A DNA stretch of 6,223 nucleotides from JAHEAO01 sp037968535. Its GTDB lineage: Bacteria; Pseudomonadota; Alphaproteobacteria; Rhodobacterales; Rhodobacteraceae. The notes beneath the pieces are model-generated. The model searched no databases. It was not told where the DNA came from and saw only the letters and a program-made list of their open reading frames with translations. A program made the translations under genes and the position numbers. The stretch covers positions 1-6,223 of the forward strand of contig JBBKVT010000144.1 of assembly GCA_037968535.1 (NCBI GenBank). Reading direction: 5' to 3'. The first letter of the stretch is position 1. Every line of letters begins with the position of its first letter. Of the stretch, positions 1-6,223 are shown piece by piece.

Positions 1-91
1 TCAGCATCAGGTCTGCTTGGCCGAACCAGCAGGGACACAGCATGTTGCAGCTGCAGGTCTCGATTAACTCTCCAGACAATTTCCAAGCCAT
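1..91 (-). CDS. DUF1326 domain-containing protein, N-terminal 30 residues (cut by window edge)
   Basis: Reading the minus strand from the ATG at 91-89 gives MAWKLSGELIETCSCNMLCP followed by CWFGQADLML, open to the window edge. The opening, with a short hydrophilic strand and then CSC-x4-CPC within the first 21 residues, is the typical start of DUF1326 proteins. These are about 200 residues long, of unknown function, and their genes are often found next to DUF2182 membrane-protein genes. The clustered cysteines suggest metal binding or redox chemistry, but this is inference. An in-frame ATG lies two codons earlier (97-95). The purine run AGGGGGA at 106-99 sits about 8 bases before the ATG at 91 and only 1-2 bases before the one at 97, so the start at 91 is preferred. 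No signal peptide is evident. The remaining roughly 85% of the gene, and any partner gene, lie left of the window. Confidence 0.8.
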   Translation of the reverse strand, partial: MAWKLSGELIETCSCNMLCPCWFGQADLML

Positions 92-98
92 GAGCATT

Positions 99-139
99 TC
101 CCCCTATTGATTTATTGAAAAATGATACCCGATTTCGGG
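99..139 (-). promoter_or_regulatory. Possible promoter and ribosome site of the DUF1326 gene, with a palindrome
   Basis: On the minus strand a TATCAT box (127-122) lies about 30 bases before the ATG at 91 and is followed by an A/T-rich leader and the ribosome site AGGGGGA (106-99). No good -35 box is visible 16-18 bases upstream. A perfect 12-base dyad, CCCGATTTCGGG on the plus strand (128-139), abuts the -10 box and lies in the spacer, where a repressor or activator could bind. The -10 call is weak on its own; the ribosome site is clear. Confidence 0.35.
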
Positions 140-154
140 GGCTCCGAATAGTGA

Positions 155-367
155 AATGCGTCCGGCGAACGGCTTGCGGATTTCTACATCTTTACTTGGC
201 ACGAAGGCACGGATCAGCGAGTGCCAAATCGGTGGGAATTCTACGTTGTGGCATCAGGTGACCTGCCAAGACAACAAAGTTCGATTGGTCTGACCGGCAT
301 CCGAAGACTGGCGGCTCCTACGTCCGCATCGGAACTCGGCGAAGCGCTTCGGCGTATCGCATCCTAG
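155..367 (+). pseudogene. C-terminal remnant of an uncharacterised conserved protein
   Basis: An open plus-strand frame runs from just after the TGA at 152-154 to the TAG at 365-367, about 70 codons with no plausible start; the only nearby ATG (156-158) is in another frame. The middle reads ADFYIFTWHEGTDQ, then RWEFYVVASGDLP, then QSSIGLTGIRRL, and ends in a leucine/alanine helix (SELGEALRRIAS). From memory, this order (ADxYxFxxH, WxFYVxxxxxL, Q.SIxLxxL, closing helix) matches the end of a widespread family of hypothetical proteins of unknown function. The preceding part of such a protein is not found in any frame of 1-154, which instead holds the DUF1326 start on the other strand. So this is best read as a 5'-deleted relic, probably carried in by the same element as the broken integrase at 590-1264. 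It could be a chance open frame, but the protein-like texture argues against that. Confidence 0.5.
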
Positions 368-394
368 GGACCTCCTCAACGGCAAGTGAGGTCC
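368..394 (+). terminator. Hairpin directly after the 155-367 reading frame
   Basis: GGACCTC at 368-374 pairs with GAGGTCC at 388-394, a 7-bp stem with a 13-base loop that starts at the base after the stop codon. There is no T-run after it, so it would be an atypical terminator. It may be what is left of the natural 3' end of the relic gene. Confidence 0.25.
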
Positions 395-589
395 GGAAGC
401 GGCACGGGTCAATCCGGCCCAATGGAGCGGCTATCAGTTCGTTTCGGGGCCCCTGCGACACGCCGACGACTGCCGTACATCAATTCTGATCGAAGCGAAC
501 CGTCGAATGGCTATGATGGAAAAGTCCCAACCTACTAATATTACTACACAAAAGCCACCCTTCTCGCGGTGCTGGGGTGGTGGAAATCC
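395..589. other. Gene-free stretch inside the presumed island scar
   Basis: No recognisable gene was found in any of the six frames. Two frames stay open by chance-like lengths: plus 390-593 (about 67 codons, no start codon at its beginning) and minus 589-435 (about 50 codons). Neither gives a protein pattern I recognise. The stretch 525-560 is locally A/T-rich compared with the rest of the window, which fits acquired DNA. The integrase frame ends exactly at the right-hand border of this stretch, so a deletion or insertion junction is likely near 590-610. Confidence 0.4.
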
Positions 590-1264
590 TTAATCCTCAC
601 TCCCTAGACATACAAACCGCTCACCTTCAGAAAGATAACCGTCAATCACTTCATTAATCGTCTCCGACGAAGGCACAGACGCAAGCGGGACCAGCGTTGG
701 TGTTCGGTCAACTATGCCGAGATCGTAGGCATTGAAATTGGCGTTATGGTCTTGAGCAGTGGAGACGAAGGCACGATAACCTTTTTGAAATTCTTCAAGC
801 AGCAATTTCTCCTCAGACGCGGAGAGTTCACTACGTATTCCCCTAACGTCCCGGAAACGTCGCAGGAGGCCGTCTGGGCCTTCCACGTTGAGGAGTTCCG
901 CCCAAACCTCTGGATCGGCCCCTGCTAGCTCCTGACTGGTCCTGAGGCCATCAAGTTTGCTGCCAGTGAATGGACCGTCGGCTGCGACATTTTCTTGGAA
1001 ACGGCGTAGCGCCTCCTGAAAGTGGGCCTGCACATGCTGACGTATTTCTTCGTATCGCATAGTCCGCACCGATGATCTGGATATTACCGAATGTCCAGCC
1101 ACTGAAAGCAGCCGGGAAAGGTGACGCGCGGTCTTGGGGCGACGAGTTCGCAGCGACACTTTGACGTCAGTTCGCTTTTTCTCGGGATGGAACGTCGCTG
1201 GTATCGGCCAACGGAAGTAGAAAATGCCGTGTCGGGAGGTGCTTAGGTATGCTTCGTGGCGCAT
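590..1264 (-). pseudogene. Truncated tyrosine-recombinase integrase (N-terminal part only, DUF6538-like)
   Basis: The frame codes for 224 residues from the ATG at 1264-1262; a GTG at 1291 would add 9. The beginning, YLSTSRHGIFYFRWPIPATF, followed by basic residues and VSLRTRRPKTARHLSRLL, is the DUF6538-type N-terminal domain found on many phage and island integrases of alphaproteobacteria. A charged helical linker follows. The end, roughly residues 200-217 (SSETINEVIDGYLSEGER), looks like the first helix of the SAM-like core-binding domain. The protein then stops after FVCLGSED, whereas full-length relatives run to about 400-600 residues. The whole catalytic domain, including the R-H-R-Y residues, is absent, and it is not seen in 1-589. 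The gene reads away from the tRNA-Ala 3' end 67 bases upstream, the usual place for the integrase of an element inserted in a tRNA gene. The product should be unable to recombine DNA; the assignment to the integrase family is by recognition of the N-terminal pattern. Confidence 0.75.
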
Positions 1265-1331
1265 TGAATGTGTCTCACTTGTGCGTCGCACTGTGAAATC
1301 ACGGCATCTAAGTCATTGTTTCCGAAGGATT

Positions 1332-1407
<76 letters not shown>

Positions 1408-1416
1408 AACGGGAAT

Positions 1417-1447
1417 AAGATGTGTGCAATCCCATGTGCCTTGTCAA
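1417..1447 (-). promoter_or_regulatory. Likely promoter of tRNA-Ala
   Basis: A perfect -35 box TTGACA lies on the minus strand at 1447-1442. The best -10 candidates are CATCTT (1422-1417, spacing 19) or ACATCT (1423-1418, spacing 18), both weak. Transcription would start only a few bases before the mature tRNA 5' end at 1407. A second TTGACA at 1493-1488 has no convincing -10 partner. Confidence 0.45.
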
Positions 1448-1502
1448 GCGGACGCGCTGGTGGTCCGCACGCATCCGTCAATGCGCTTGTCAACATCTGG
1501 GC

Positions 1503-1524
1503 GCAGGGCTGCGCGCGCCCCTGC
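1503..1524 (-). terminator. GC-rich hairpin after trxC
   Basis: GCAGGG (1503-1508) pairs with CCCTGC (1519-1524), and the loop itself is rich in alternating G and C. It lies 47 bases past the trxC stop codon and before the tRNA promoter. No T-run follows on the minus strand, so intrinsic termination is possible but not shown. Confidence 0.3.
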
Positions 1525-1570
1525 AACATTTCCGCATGATAGCGGTGACACTCAACCGGTCAAACCAGGA

Positions 1571-2017
1571 TCAGGTGGCAGCAGCCGTCTGCGACCGCAC
1601 GAAAGCTTCGATCTCAACGGCGGGACGGGCGCCGGGGAGGCGCCCGACTTCTTTACCGTTTCGAAATAGAATTAGAAGCGGAATCCCCCGAATGCCGCGC
1701 TCTGCGGACAAGGCCGGGAAATCCTGGTTATCGATCTTGGCGAACCGCACCTTGCCGGCCATCGCCTGTGACGCCTTGGAGAATTCCGGCGCCATCATCC
1801 GGCATGGGCCACACCACGGCGCCCAGAAATCCACGATCAACGGCAGGTTGTCGGTGGCAATCGCCTTTTTCAGCGTTGCAGGTTCCAGTACTGCGACTTT
1901 GCCATCGGCCAGTTTCGCACCGCAGGTGCCGCATTTTGGGCCAGACCCGACCTTGTCGGCGGGCACCCGATTGGGTTGGCCGCAGATCAGGCAGGTGAGT
2001 TTGACAGACCCAGCCAT
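1571..2017 (-). CDS. trxC: Thioredoxin 2 (TrxC), zinc-binding thioredoxin
   Basis: A cytoplasmic thiol-disulfide oxidoreductase that reduces protein disulfides using electrons from thioredoxin reductase. The 148 residues match the TrxC plan. An N-terminal zinc module has CLIC (C9, C12) and CGTC (C29, C32), followed by a thioredoxin fold with FWAPWCGPC (active-site C69 and C72) and the cis-proline loop RGIRGIPLLILF (P113). The length is close to the E. coli protein (139 residues), and there is no signal peptide. One small oddity is leucine rather than the usual threonine after the cis-proline. The ATG at 2017-2015 is preceded by GGAG (2028-2025) at 7 bases, which supports this start. The gene is transcribed away from the upstream GFA gene, with its own likely promoter in the 74-base gap. 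TrxC is commonly linked to oxidative-stress defence in other bacteria; no OxyR-type site is evident here. Confidence 0.95.
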   Translation of the reverse strand: MAGSVKLTCLICGQPNRVPADKVGSGPKCGTCGAKLADGKVAVLEPATLKKAIATDNLPLIVDFWAPWCGPCRMMAPEFSKASQAMAGKVRFAKIDNQDFPALSAERGIRGIPLLILFRNGKEVGRLPGARPAVEIEAFVRSQTAAAT

Positions 2018-2048
2018 CGCGAAACTCCAAATTATATGCGATACGTTG

Positions 2049-2078
2049 AATATATAGGACGGGGTGAAAGCCTTTCAA
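2049..2078 (-). promoter_or_regulatory. Likely sigma70-type promoter of trxC
   Basis: On the minus strand TTGAAA (2078-2073) and TATATT (2054-2049) are separated by 18 bases, placing the start of transcription near 2042 and leaving a leader of about 25 bases that keeps the GGAG ribosome site. A perfect TATAAT at 2036-2031 is also present, but it has no -35 partner and would start transcription inside the ribosome site, so it is the less likely -10. Confidence 0.5.
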
Positions 2079-2091
2079 CATGCAGAGTCAG

Positions 2092-2547
2092 TCAGTCGTC
2101 CCAGGCGCGGAATTCAGCGAGCAGAGCGGGAAACTGATCGGGATCAGGAAATCCTGCAAAACTGTGAACCGCCGATGTCTGCGCCCAAGGCAGTTTCTCA
2201 TCGTTGCAGGTTTCGACGAATGGCCGATAGGTCCTGCAATCGTCCAGCATTGTCGCTCGCACATTCACCATGTCGTCCAGACCCTCGATCCGGGTATAAA
2301 GCCAGCTTTTGCAATCCGGGCAGAAGTAATGTCGCGTGGCTTGTTGCAGACCGCCCAGAACCGGCTTGCCCCCGACGACGGCGAACGCGTCAAGCGGGTA
2401 GAGAGTGCTCAGCGAAAAAGCGCTCGCGGTCATCCGCTGACACCCGGTGCAGTGACAGGCAATCGTGATCAGCGGATCGCCTGTCACGGTGAATTGCACC
2501 GCACCGCACCGGCAACTGCCGGATTTTTGAGCCGCATCCTCAGCCAT
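2092..2547 (-). CDS. GFA / CENP-V family zinc protein
   Basis: A 151-residue protein of the GFA family, named after glutathione-dependent formaldehyde-activating enzyme (Gfa of Paracoccus), though most members have no proven activity. The zinc-ligand pattern is complete: SCRCG (C12, C14), CHCTGC (C31, C33, C36) and CPDC (C76, C79). These are expected to hold a structural and a second zinc ion. The family fold is a small beta-sandwich and the protein should be soluble. The frame stays open for 22 more codons upstream (to 2613), but the ATG at 2547-2545 is chosen because GAGAGGA lies about 6 bases before it and because the GFA domain begins just after it; the extra residues look unlike the family. 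It is co-directional with trxC (2018-2091 gap) and divergent from the DUF2254 gene. A role in formaldehyde handling should not be assumed from the family name. Confidence 0.88.
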   Translation of the reverse strand: MAEDAAQKSGSCRCGAVQFTVTGDPLITIACHCTGCQRMTASAFSLSTLYPLDAFAVVGGKPVLGGLQQATRHYFCPDCKSWLYTRIEGLDDMVNVRATMLDDCRTYRPFVETCNDEKLPWAQTSAVHSFAGFPDPDQFPALLAEFRAWDD

Positions 2548-2599
2548 GGTCGGTCCTCTCGTAGGCAACCAAAATGTCCCAGACGCAGTTTGCTGCAGC

Positions 2600-2631
2600 C
2601 ACAGCGATTTCACAACCTTGGTGAAGCTGTG
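2600..2631. promoter_or_regulatory. Imperfect dyad element in the divergent intergenic region
   Basis: CACAGC (2600-2605) pairs with GCTGTG (2626-2631), and inside it TTCAC (2609-2613) pairs with GTGAA (2621-2625). Together they form an 11-bp interrupted dyad with one 3-base bulge (2606-2608) and a 7-base centre. It lies between the divergent GFA (start 2547) and DUF2254 (start 2709) genes, where an operator or shared regulator site would be expected. No known regulator motif is recognised. Confidence 0.3.
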
Positions 2632-2708
2632 TTTTGAATCCGCAGCATTTGCGCGATGGACAGCCGTTGCTTCGGCGCTAGGCTGAACTGCACAATAGGA
2701 GGCTGCTC

Positions 2709-3983
2709 GTGCTGAATGTCGCGTTTCTATCCAAGACGATCTACCGGCTACAACGACTGTCCCGGCAGCTTTGGATCCGGTCGAGCCTGATCGCGCTTCT
2801 GGCGCTGGTCAGCGCCGTTTTGAGTCCCGTCTTGTCACCCCTTGTGCCCGACGGTCTGGCTGACAAGGTGGGTCCCGAACCGGTAGTGCGTATCCTGCAG
2901 ATACTCGCGTCTTCAATGCTGGCTGTAACCACATTTTCGCTTTCGGTGATGGTATCGGCGCGCCAATCGGCTTCCAGTCAGGCGACACCTCGGGCGCATC
3001 AGCTTCTGCTGGAAGATCACACCACCCAAACCGTGCTGGCGACTTTTCTGGGCGCCTTCGTCTATGGGCTGGCTTCCCTGATCTTGGTTAGCATCCATCT
3101 CTATACCCAGAAGGACGTGGTGGTCATCCTAGCCTTCACGCTACTGGTCATCGGCCTTGTGGTGGTGGCAATCCTGCGATGGATCGAGCATTTAAGTGAG
3201 CTGGGTAGCGTGGTCACCACCACCGGCTGGATCGAGGATGCAGCCAAGGATGCGCTTGAAACCCGAATCAACTGGCCGTGCCTGGGTGCCAGGCCGCTAA
3301 GCTCTACTCAGCGCGAAATTCCTGCGCGGGCCCAGCGGGTGCTGGCGCGCGAAACCGGCTATGTCCAGCATATGGATCTGGCTTCATTGAACGCGGCGGC
3401 GGCGAAGGCCAACGCGCAGGTCTTCGTTCTCGGGGGGGCAGGCAAATTCGTGACTGACGGTGACCCGGTTGCCTGGTTCACCGGTCAGCAGGATGCCGAC
3501 GCGATCTGGCGCGCGTTTTCAGTGGGCCGAACCCGCAACTTTGACCAGGATCCTCGGTTTGCCGTGATCGTGCTGAGCGAGATTGCGCAGCGCGCCTTGT
3601 CGCCGGGCATCAACGATCCAGGTACCGCCATCGATATCATCGGTCGGCTTACGCGATTGCTGATCCCGTTCCAGTCCGAAGCCGTCGCACAAGTCCATGA
3701 CGAAGTTCGATTTCCGCAGGTCTGGATCAAGCCGGTGACGGCAGATGCGTTGTTGCGCGACGCGTTCGGACCAATTGCGCGGGCAGGAGCGAGCACAGTC
3801 GAGGTGCAGATCCGGCTGCAAAAGGCACTGGCGCGACTGGCGCAAAGCAGCGACCCCGAAATGGCCTCGGCCGCGAGGGTTGAGTCAGGCCGGGCGCTGG
3901 AGTTTGCAGAGCTGGCACTGGTTCTGGACGAGGACCGTGCGCGGGTGCGCGGGATTGCGGTTCTGCCCGAGGCGGCTGACTAG
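2709..3983 (+). CDS. DUF2254 domain-containing membrane protein
   Basis: A 424-residue predicted inner-membrane protein of the DUF2254 family, whose function is not established. The N-terminal part holds four likely membrane helices at about residues 25-46, 59-83, 108-130 and 136-157. Two family hallmarks are visible. One is the loop from about 84 to 118, with ATPRAHQLLLEDHTTQTVL running into LGAF. The other is ALSPGINDPGTA at 296-307 in the soluble C-terminal half, which is probably cytoplasmic. The length equals the family norm, so the gene is complete. The start is a GTG, supported by a perfect AGGAGG (2697-2702) 6 bases before it and by a normal N-terminus for the family. The gene is divergent from the GFA gene and convergent with gcvP, so it is probably transcribed alone. 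It has no obvious functional link to its neighbours. Confidence 0.9.
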   Translation: MLNVAFLSKTIYRLQRLSRQLWIRSSLIALLALVSAVLSPVLSPLVPDGLADKVGPEPVVRILQILASSMLAVTTFSLSVMVSARQSASSQATPRAHQLLLEDHTTQTVLATFLGAFVYGLASLILVSIHLYTQKDVVVILAFTLLVIGLVVVAILRWIEHLSELGSVVTTTGWIEDAAKDALETRINWPCLGARPLSSTQREIPARAQRVLARETGYVQHMDLASLNAAAAKANAQVFVLGGAGKFVTDGDPVAWFTGQQDADAIWRAFSVGRTRNFDQDPRFAVIVLSEIAQRALSPGINDPGTAIDIIGRLTRLLIPFQSEAVAQVHDEVRFPQVWIKPVTADALLRDAFGPIARAGASTVEVQIRLQKALARLAQSSDPEMASAARVESGRALEFAELALVLDEDRARVRGIAVLPEAAD

Positions 3984-3995
3984 CCGGGTGAGGTC

Positions 3996-4049
3996 TTGCG
4001 CCGCGCTGGTGCGCGGCAGAGGCAAGAGTTTGCGCCGCGCTGGCGCGCG
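3996..4049. repeat. Tandem-spaced 20-base direct repeat between convergent genes
   Basis: TTGCGCCGCGCTGG followed by T/C and GCGCG occurs at 3996-4015 and 4030-4049, identical at 19 of 20 positions with a 34-base period. Each copy carries a self-complementary core. The unit is followed by CTTCGGCGGGGATAC and then GGACAAATGATGA up to 4090. From memory, this layout resembles GC-rich tails common after genes in Rhodobacterales genomes. It lies wholly in the 115-base gap between the DUF2254 stop and the gcvP stop. Confidence 0.75.
4000..4017. terminator. Strong hairpin, possible bidirectional terminator
   Basis: GCCGCGC (4000-4006) and GCGCGGC (4011-4017) form a perfect 7-bp G/C stem with the four-base loop TGGT. 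The second repeat copy forms a weaker version (4034-4051, one mismatch). The position between two convergent stop codons suits a shared terminator. No T-run follows on either strand, so Rho-independent activity is uncertain; the hairpin may instead protect the mRNA 3' ends. Confidence 0.4.
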
Positions 4050-4098
4050 TCGCGGGGCCTTCGGCGGGGATACTTTCGGACAAATGATGACTAGCGGT

Positions 4099-6223
4099 CT
4101 ATTCAGCCGCTTCCATGTAATCCTCTAGCGGCGGGCAAGTGCAGACCAGATGGCGGTCGCCGTAGACGTTGTCGACACGGTTGACCGGGGGCCAGTACTT
4201 GTCGACGCGGAACGCGCCTTTCGGGTAGCAGGCCTGTTCGCGGGTATAGGGACGGTCCCAGTCGCCGACGAGATCCTCGACGGTGTGGGGGGCGTTTTTC
4301 AGCGGGTTGTTTTGCGGATCGAGGTCGCCGGACTCAATCGCCGCGATCTCGGCGCGGATCGAGAGCATGGCGTCGCAGAAGCGGTCAAGCTCTGCCTTGG
4401 TCTCGGATTCGGTGGGTTCGACCATCAGAGTGCCGGCCACTGGCCAACTCATGGTGGGCGCGTGGAAGCCGTTATCCATCAGTCGTTTCGCAATGTCGTC
4501 GACTGTGACGTGCGCGCTTTCCTCAAACGGCCTTGTATCGAGGATACACTCATGCGCGACGCGGCCGCCGCGACCTTTGAAGAGTACGTCGTAGGCGCCT
4601 TCGAGGCGTTTGGCGATGTAGTTGGCGTTGAGGATCGCGATCTTGGTGGCTTGCGTCAGCCCCTGCCCGCCCATCATCAGGATATAGGCCCAGGAAATCG
4701 GCAAGATCGAGGCGGAGCCGTAGGGGGCGGCAGAGACTGGCCCCTCGCGGCCCCCGGTTTCAGGGTGGCCGGGCAAAAACGGGGCAAGGTGCGCCTTGAC
4801 GCCGATCGGGCCCATGCCGGGGCCGCCGCCGCCATGCGGAATGCAAAAGGTCTTGTGCAGATTGAGGTGGCTGACGTCGGAGCCAAGCTCGCCGGGTTTG
4901 GAGAGGCCAACCATGGCGTTGAGGTTGGCGCCGTCGAGATAGACCTGACCGTCGTGCTTGTGGGTAATCTCACACACGTCGCGGACGGTTTCCTCGAACA
5001 CGCCATGGGTCGAGGGATAGGTGATCATGCAGGCGGCGAGGTTTTCGCCGGCGGCTTCGGCCTTGGCGCGGAAATCGTCGAGGTCGATATCGCCGTTCTG
5101 GGCGGATTTGACGACGACGACCTTCATGCCGGCCATCTGGGCGCTCGCCGGGTTGGTGCCGTGGGCAGAGACCGGAATGAGGCAGACATCGCGGTGGGTG
5201 TCGCCGCGCGAGCGGTGGTAGGCGGCGATGGTCAAGAGGCCCGCATATTCGCCCTGCGCGCCGGAATTGGGTTGCAGCGACATCCTGTCATAGCCGGTGA
5301 TGGTGCAGAGTTTGGCGGCAAGATCGGTCAGGAGTTCGTGGTAGCCTGTCGTTTGGTCGGCAGGCGCGAAGGGGTGGATGTTGGCGAACTCGGGCCAGGA
5401 GATCGGCATCATCTCTGCCGCCGCGTTCAGCTTCATGGTGCACGACCCCAACGGGATCATGGCGCGGTCGAGGGCGAGGTCGCGGTCAGAGAGGCGGCGC
5501 ATGTAGCGCATCATCTCGGTCTCGGCGCGGTTCATGTGGAAGACCGGGTGTGTGAGGTAATCGGTTTCGCGCACGAGGTCGGCGGGGACGCGGTGGTAGT
5601 CGGCCGGGAATTCATCCTTGCCATGCGAAAGACCGAAGGCACGCCAGACCGCTTCCAGCGTGGCGGGACGGACGGTTTCATCGAGGGTGATGCCGATCTT
5701 GGTGGTGCCAACCTTGCGGAAGTTGATTTTTTCGGCGCGGCCTGCCGCGATTATGGCCCCCTGCATCGTGCCGACCTCGACGGTGAAGGTATCGAAGAAA
5801 TACTCTGGTTCGACGGTGAAGCCGTCAGCTTCCAGCCCGCGCGCCAGACGGTCGGTCTTGCGGTGGATACGTTGGGCGATGGCCTTGAGTCCCTCGGGGC
5901 CGTGGAAGACGGCGTAAAAGCTGGCCATGACGGCGAGGAGGGCCTGCGCGGTGCAGACGTTGGACGTCGCCTTTTCGCGCCGAATGTGCTGCTCTCGGGT
6001 CTGCAGGGACAGCCGATAGGCCTTGTTGCCGCGCGCATCTATCGACACACCGACAATACGCCCCGGCATCGCCCGTTTATGGGCGTCCTTGCTGGCCATA
6101 TACGCCGCATGCGGGCCGCCATAGCCCATCGGCACACCGAACCGCTGCGTGCAGCCAACTGCGATATCGGCGCCCATCGCTCCCGGCTCTTTCAGGATCG
6201 TCAGCGCCAGCGGATCGGCGATG
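4099..6223 (-). CDS. gcvP: Glycine dehydrogenase (decarboxylating), P-protein of the glycine cleavage system, C-terminal 707 residues
   Basis: GcvP is the PLP enzyme that decarboxylates glycine and passes the aminomethyl group to the lipoyl arm of GcvH; with GcvT and Lpd this yields CO2, ammonia, NADH and methylene-tetrahydrofolate. The visible part runs from IADPLALTILKEPGAMGADI at the right edge to the TAG at 4101-4099. The frame is still open at 6223, so the ATG at 6177 is internal and about 250 N-terminal residues lie outside the window (the family length is about 950). Recognisable blocks are QRFGVPMGYGGPHAAY, the start of the second homologous half (MIPLGSCTMKLNAAAEMMP, near visible residue 260), VYLDGANLNAMVG, and the PLP-binding lysine in HLNLHKTFCIPHGGGGPG (visible residue 457, codon 4854-4852). 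This lysine is followed by the glycine-rich loop. No frameshift or missing block is seen. Partners gcvT and gcvH are expected upstream, to the right of the window. Confidence 0.97.
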   Translation of the reverse strand, partial: IADPLALTILKEPGAMGADIAVGCTQRFGVPMGYGGPHAAYMASKDAHKRAMPGRIVGVSIDARGNKAYRLSLQTREQHIRREKATSNVCTAQALLAVMASFYAVFHGPEGLKAIAQRIHRKTDRLARGLEADGFTVEPEYFFDTFTVEVGTMQGAIIAAGRAEKINFRKVGTTKIGITLDETVRPATLEAVWRAFGLSHGKDEFPADYHRVPADLVRETDYLTHPVFHMNRAETEMMRYMRRLSDRDLALDRAMIPLGSCTMKLNAAAEMMPISWPEFANIHPFAPADQTTGYHELLTDLAAKLCTITGYDRMSLQPNSGAQGEYAGLLTIAAYHRSRGDTHRDVCLIPVSAHGTNPASAQMAGMKVVVVKSAQNGDIDLDDFRAKAEAAGENLAACMITYPSTHGVFEETVRDVCEITHKHDGQVYLDGANLNAMVGLSKPGELGSDVSHLNLHKTFCIPHGGGGPGMGPIGVKAHLAPFLPGHPETGGREGPVSAAPYGSASILPISWAYILMMGGQGLTQATKIAILNANYIAKRLEGAYDVLFKGRGGRVAHECILDTRPFEESAHVTVDDIAKRLMDNGFHAPTMSWPVAGTLMVEPTESETKAELDRFCDAMLSIRAEIAAIESGDLDPQNNPLKNAPHTVEDLVGDWDRPYTREQACYPKGAFRVDKYWPPVNRVDNVYGDRHLVCTCPPLEDYMEAAE

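Noticed and set aside
422..538. A 38-codon ATG frame on the plus strand ending in VPTY
   Set aside because: No ribosome site and no recognisable protein pattern; overlapping frames are equally open.
536..544. TAATATTAC, identical to the nicking nonanucleotide of geminivirus-like replication origins
   Set aside because: There is no flanking stem to present it in a loop, and no Rep-type gene is in the window; a chance match in an A/T-rich patch.
746..928. Plus-strand 60-codon frame inside the integrase remnant
   Set aside because: It is the antisense shadow of the integrase frame, which has clear family features.
1422..2057. Plus-strand 211-codon frame over trxC
   Set aside because: Antisense to the well-supported thioredoxin 2 gene; its sequence shows no family pattern.
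2548..2613. 22-residue N-terminal extension of the GFA protein
   Set aside because: The internal ATG at 2547 has a good ribosome site and the normal domain start; the extension overlaps a dyad element and looks non-coding.
2064..2637. Plus-strand frames of 134 and 185 codons over the GFA gene
   Set aside because: The minus-strand frame carries the complete zinc-cysteine pattern of the GFA family; the others are shadows.
6175..6177. ATG as the start of gcvP
   Set aside because: The frame continues with typical GcvP residues (ADPLALTILKEPGA) to the window edge, so the gene is truncated by the window and this ATG is internal.

Overview
The window looks like chromosomal DNA of an alphaproteobacterium. 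The style of TrxC, GcvP and the DUF2254 protein, the G+C-rich coding sequence and the GC-rich hairpins after gene ends point to the Rhodobacterales (Roseobacter group). This is an inference from sequence style, not from a search.

Layout, left to right. Positions 1-91 hold the first 30 codons of a DUF1326-family gene on the minus strand, cut by the window edge. Positions 155-367 hold an open, start-less plus-strand frame that reads like the C-terminal end of an uncharacterised protein family. Positions 368-589 show no recognisable gene. Positions 590-1264 (minus) are the N-terminal part of a tyrosine-recombinase-type integrase (DUF6538-like beginning) that stops before the catalytic domain. 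It lies just past the 3' end of a complete tRNA-Ala(CGC) at 1332-1407 (minus). Together, 155-1331 reads as the eroded remains of an integrative element at a tRNA gene.

From 1571 on, the window is ordinary housekeeping sequence. On the minus strand lie trxC (thioredoxin 2, with zinc-binding CxxC pairs) and, 74 bases upstream of it, a GFA/CENP-V-type zinc protein. Divergent from these, on the plus strand, is a DUF2254 membrane protein starting at GTG with an AGGAGG site. Convergent with it, and running off the right edge, is gcvP, the glycine-cleavage P-protein; its last 707 residues are visible, with the PLP lysine. The convergent gap 3984-4098 holds a near-identical 20-base direct repeat with strong hairpins.

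Functionally, trxC serves disulfide reduction and gcvP serves glycine breakdown and one-carbon supply. The GFA and DUF2254 proteins have no firm role. There is no visible evidence for a new multi-gene system. The part most worth a second look is the island scar at 1-1331.
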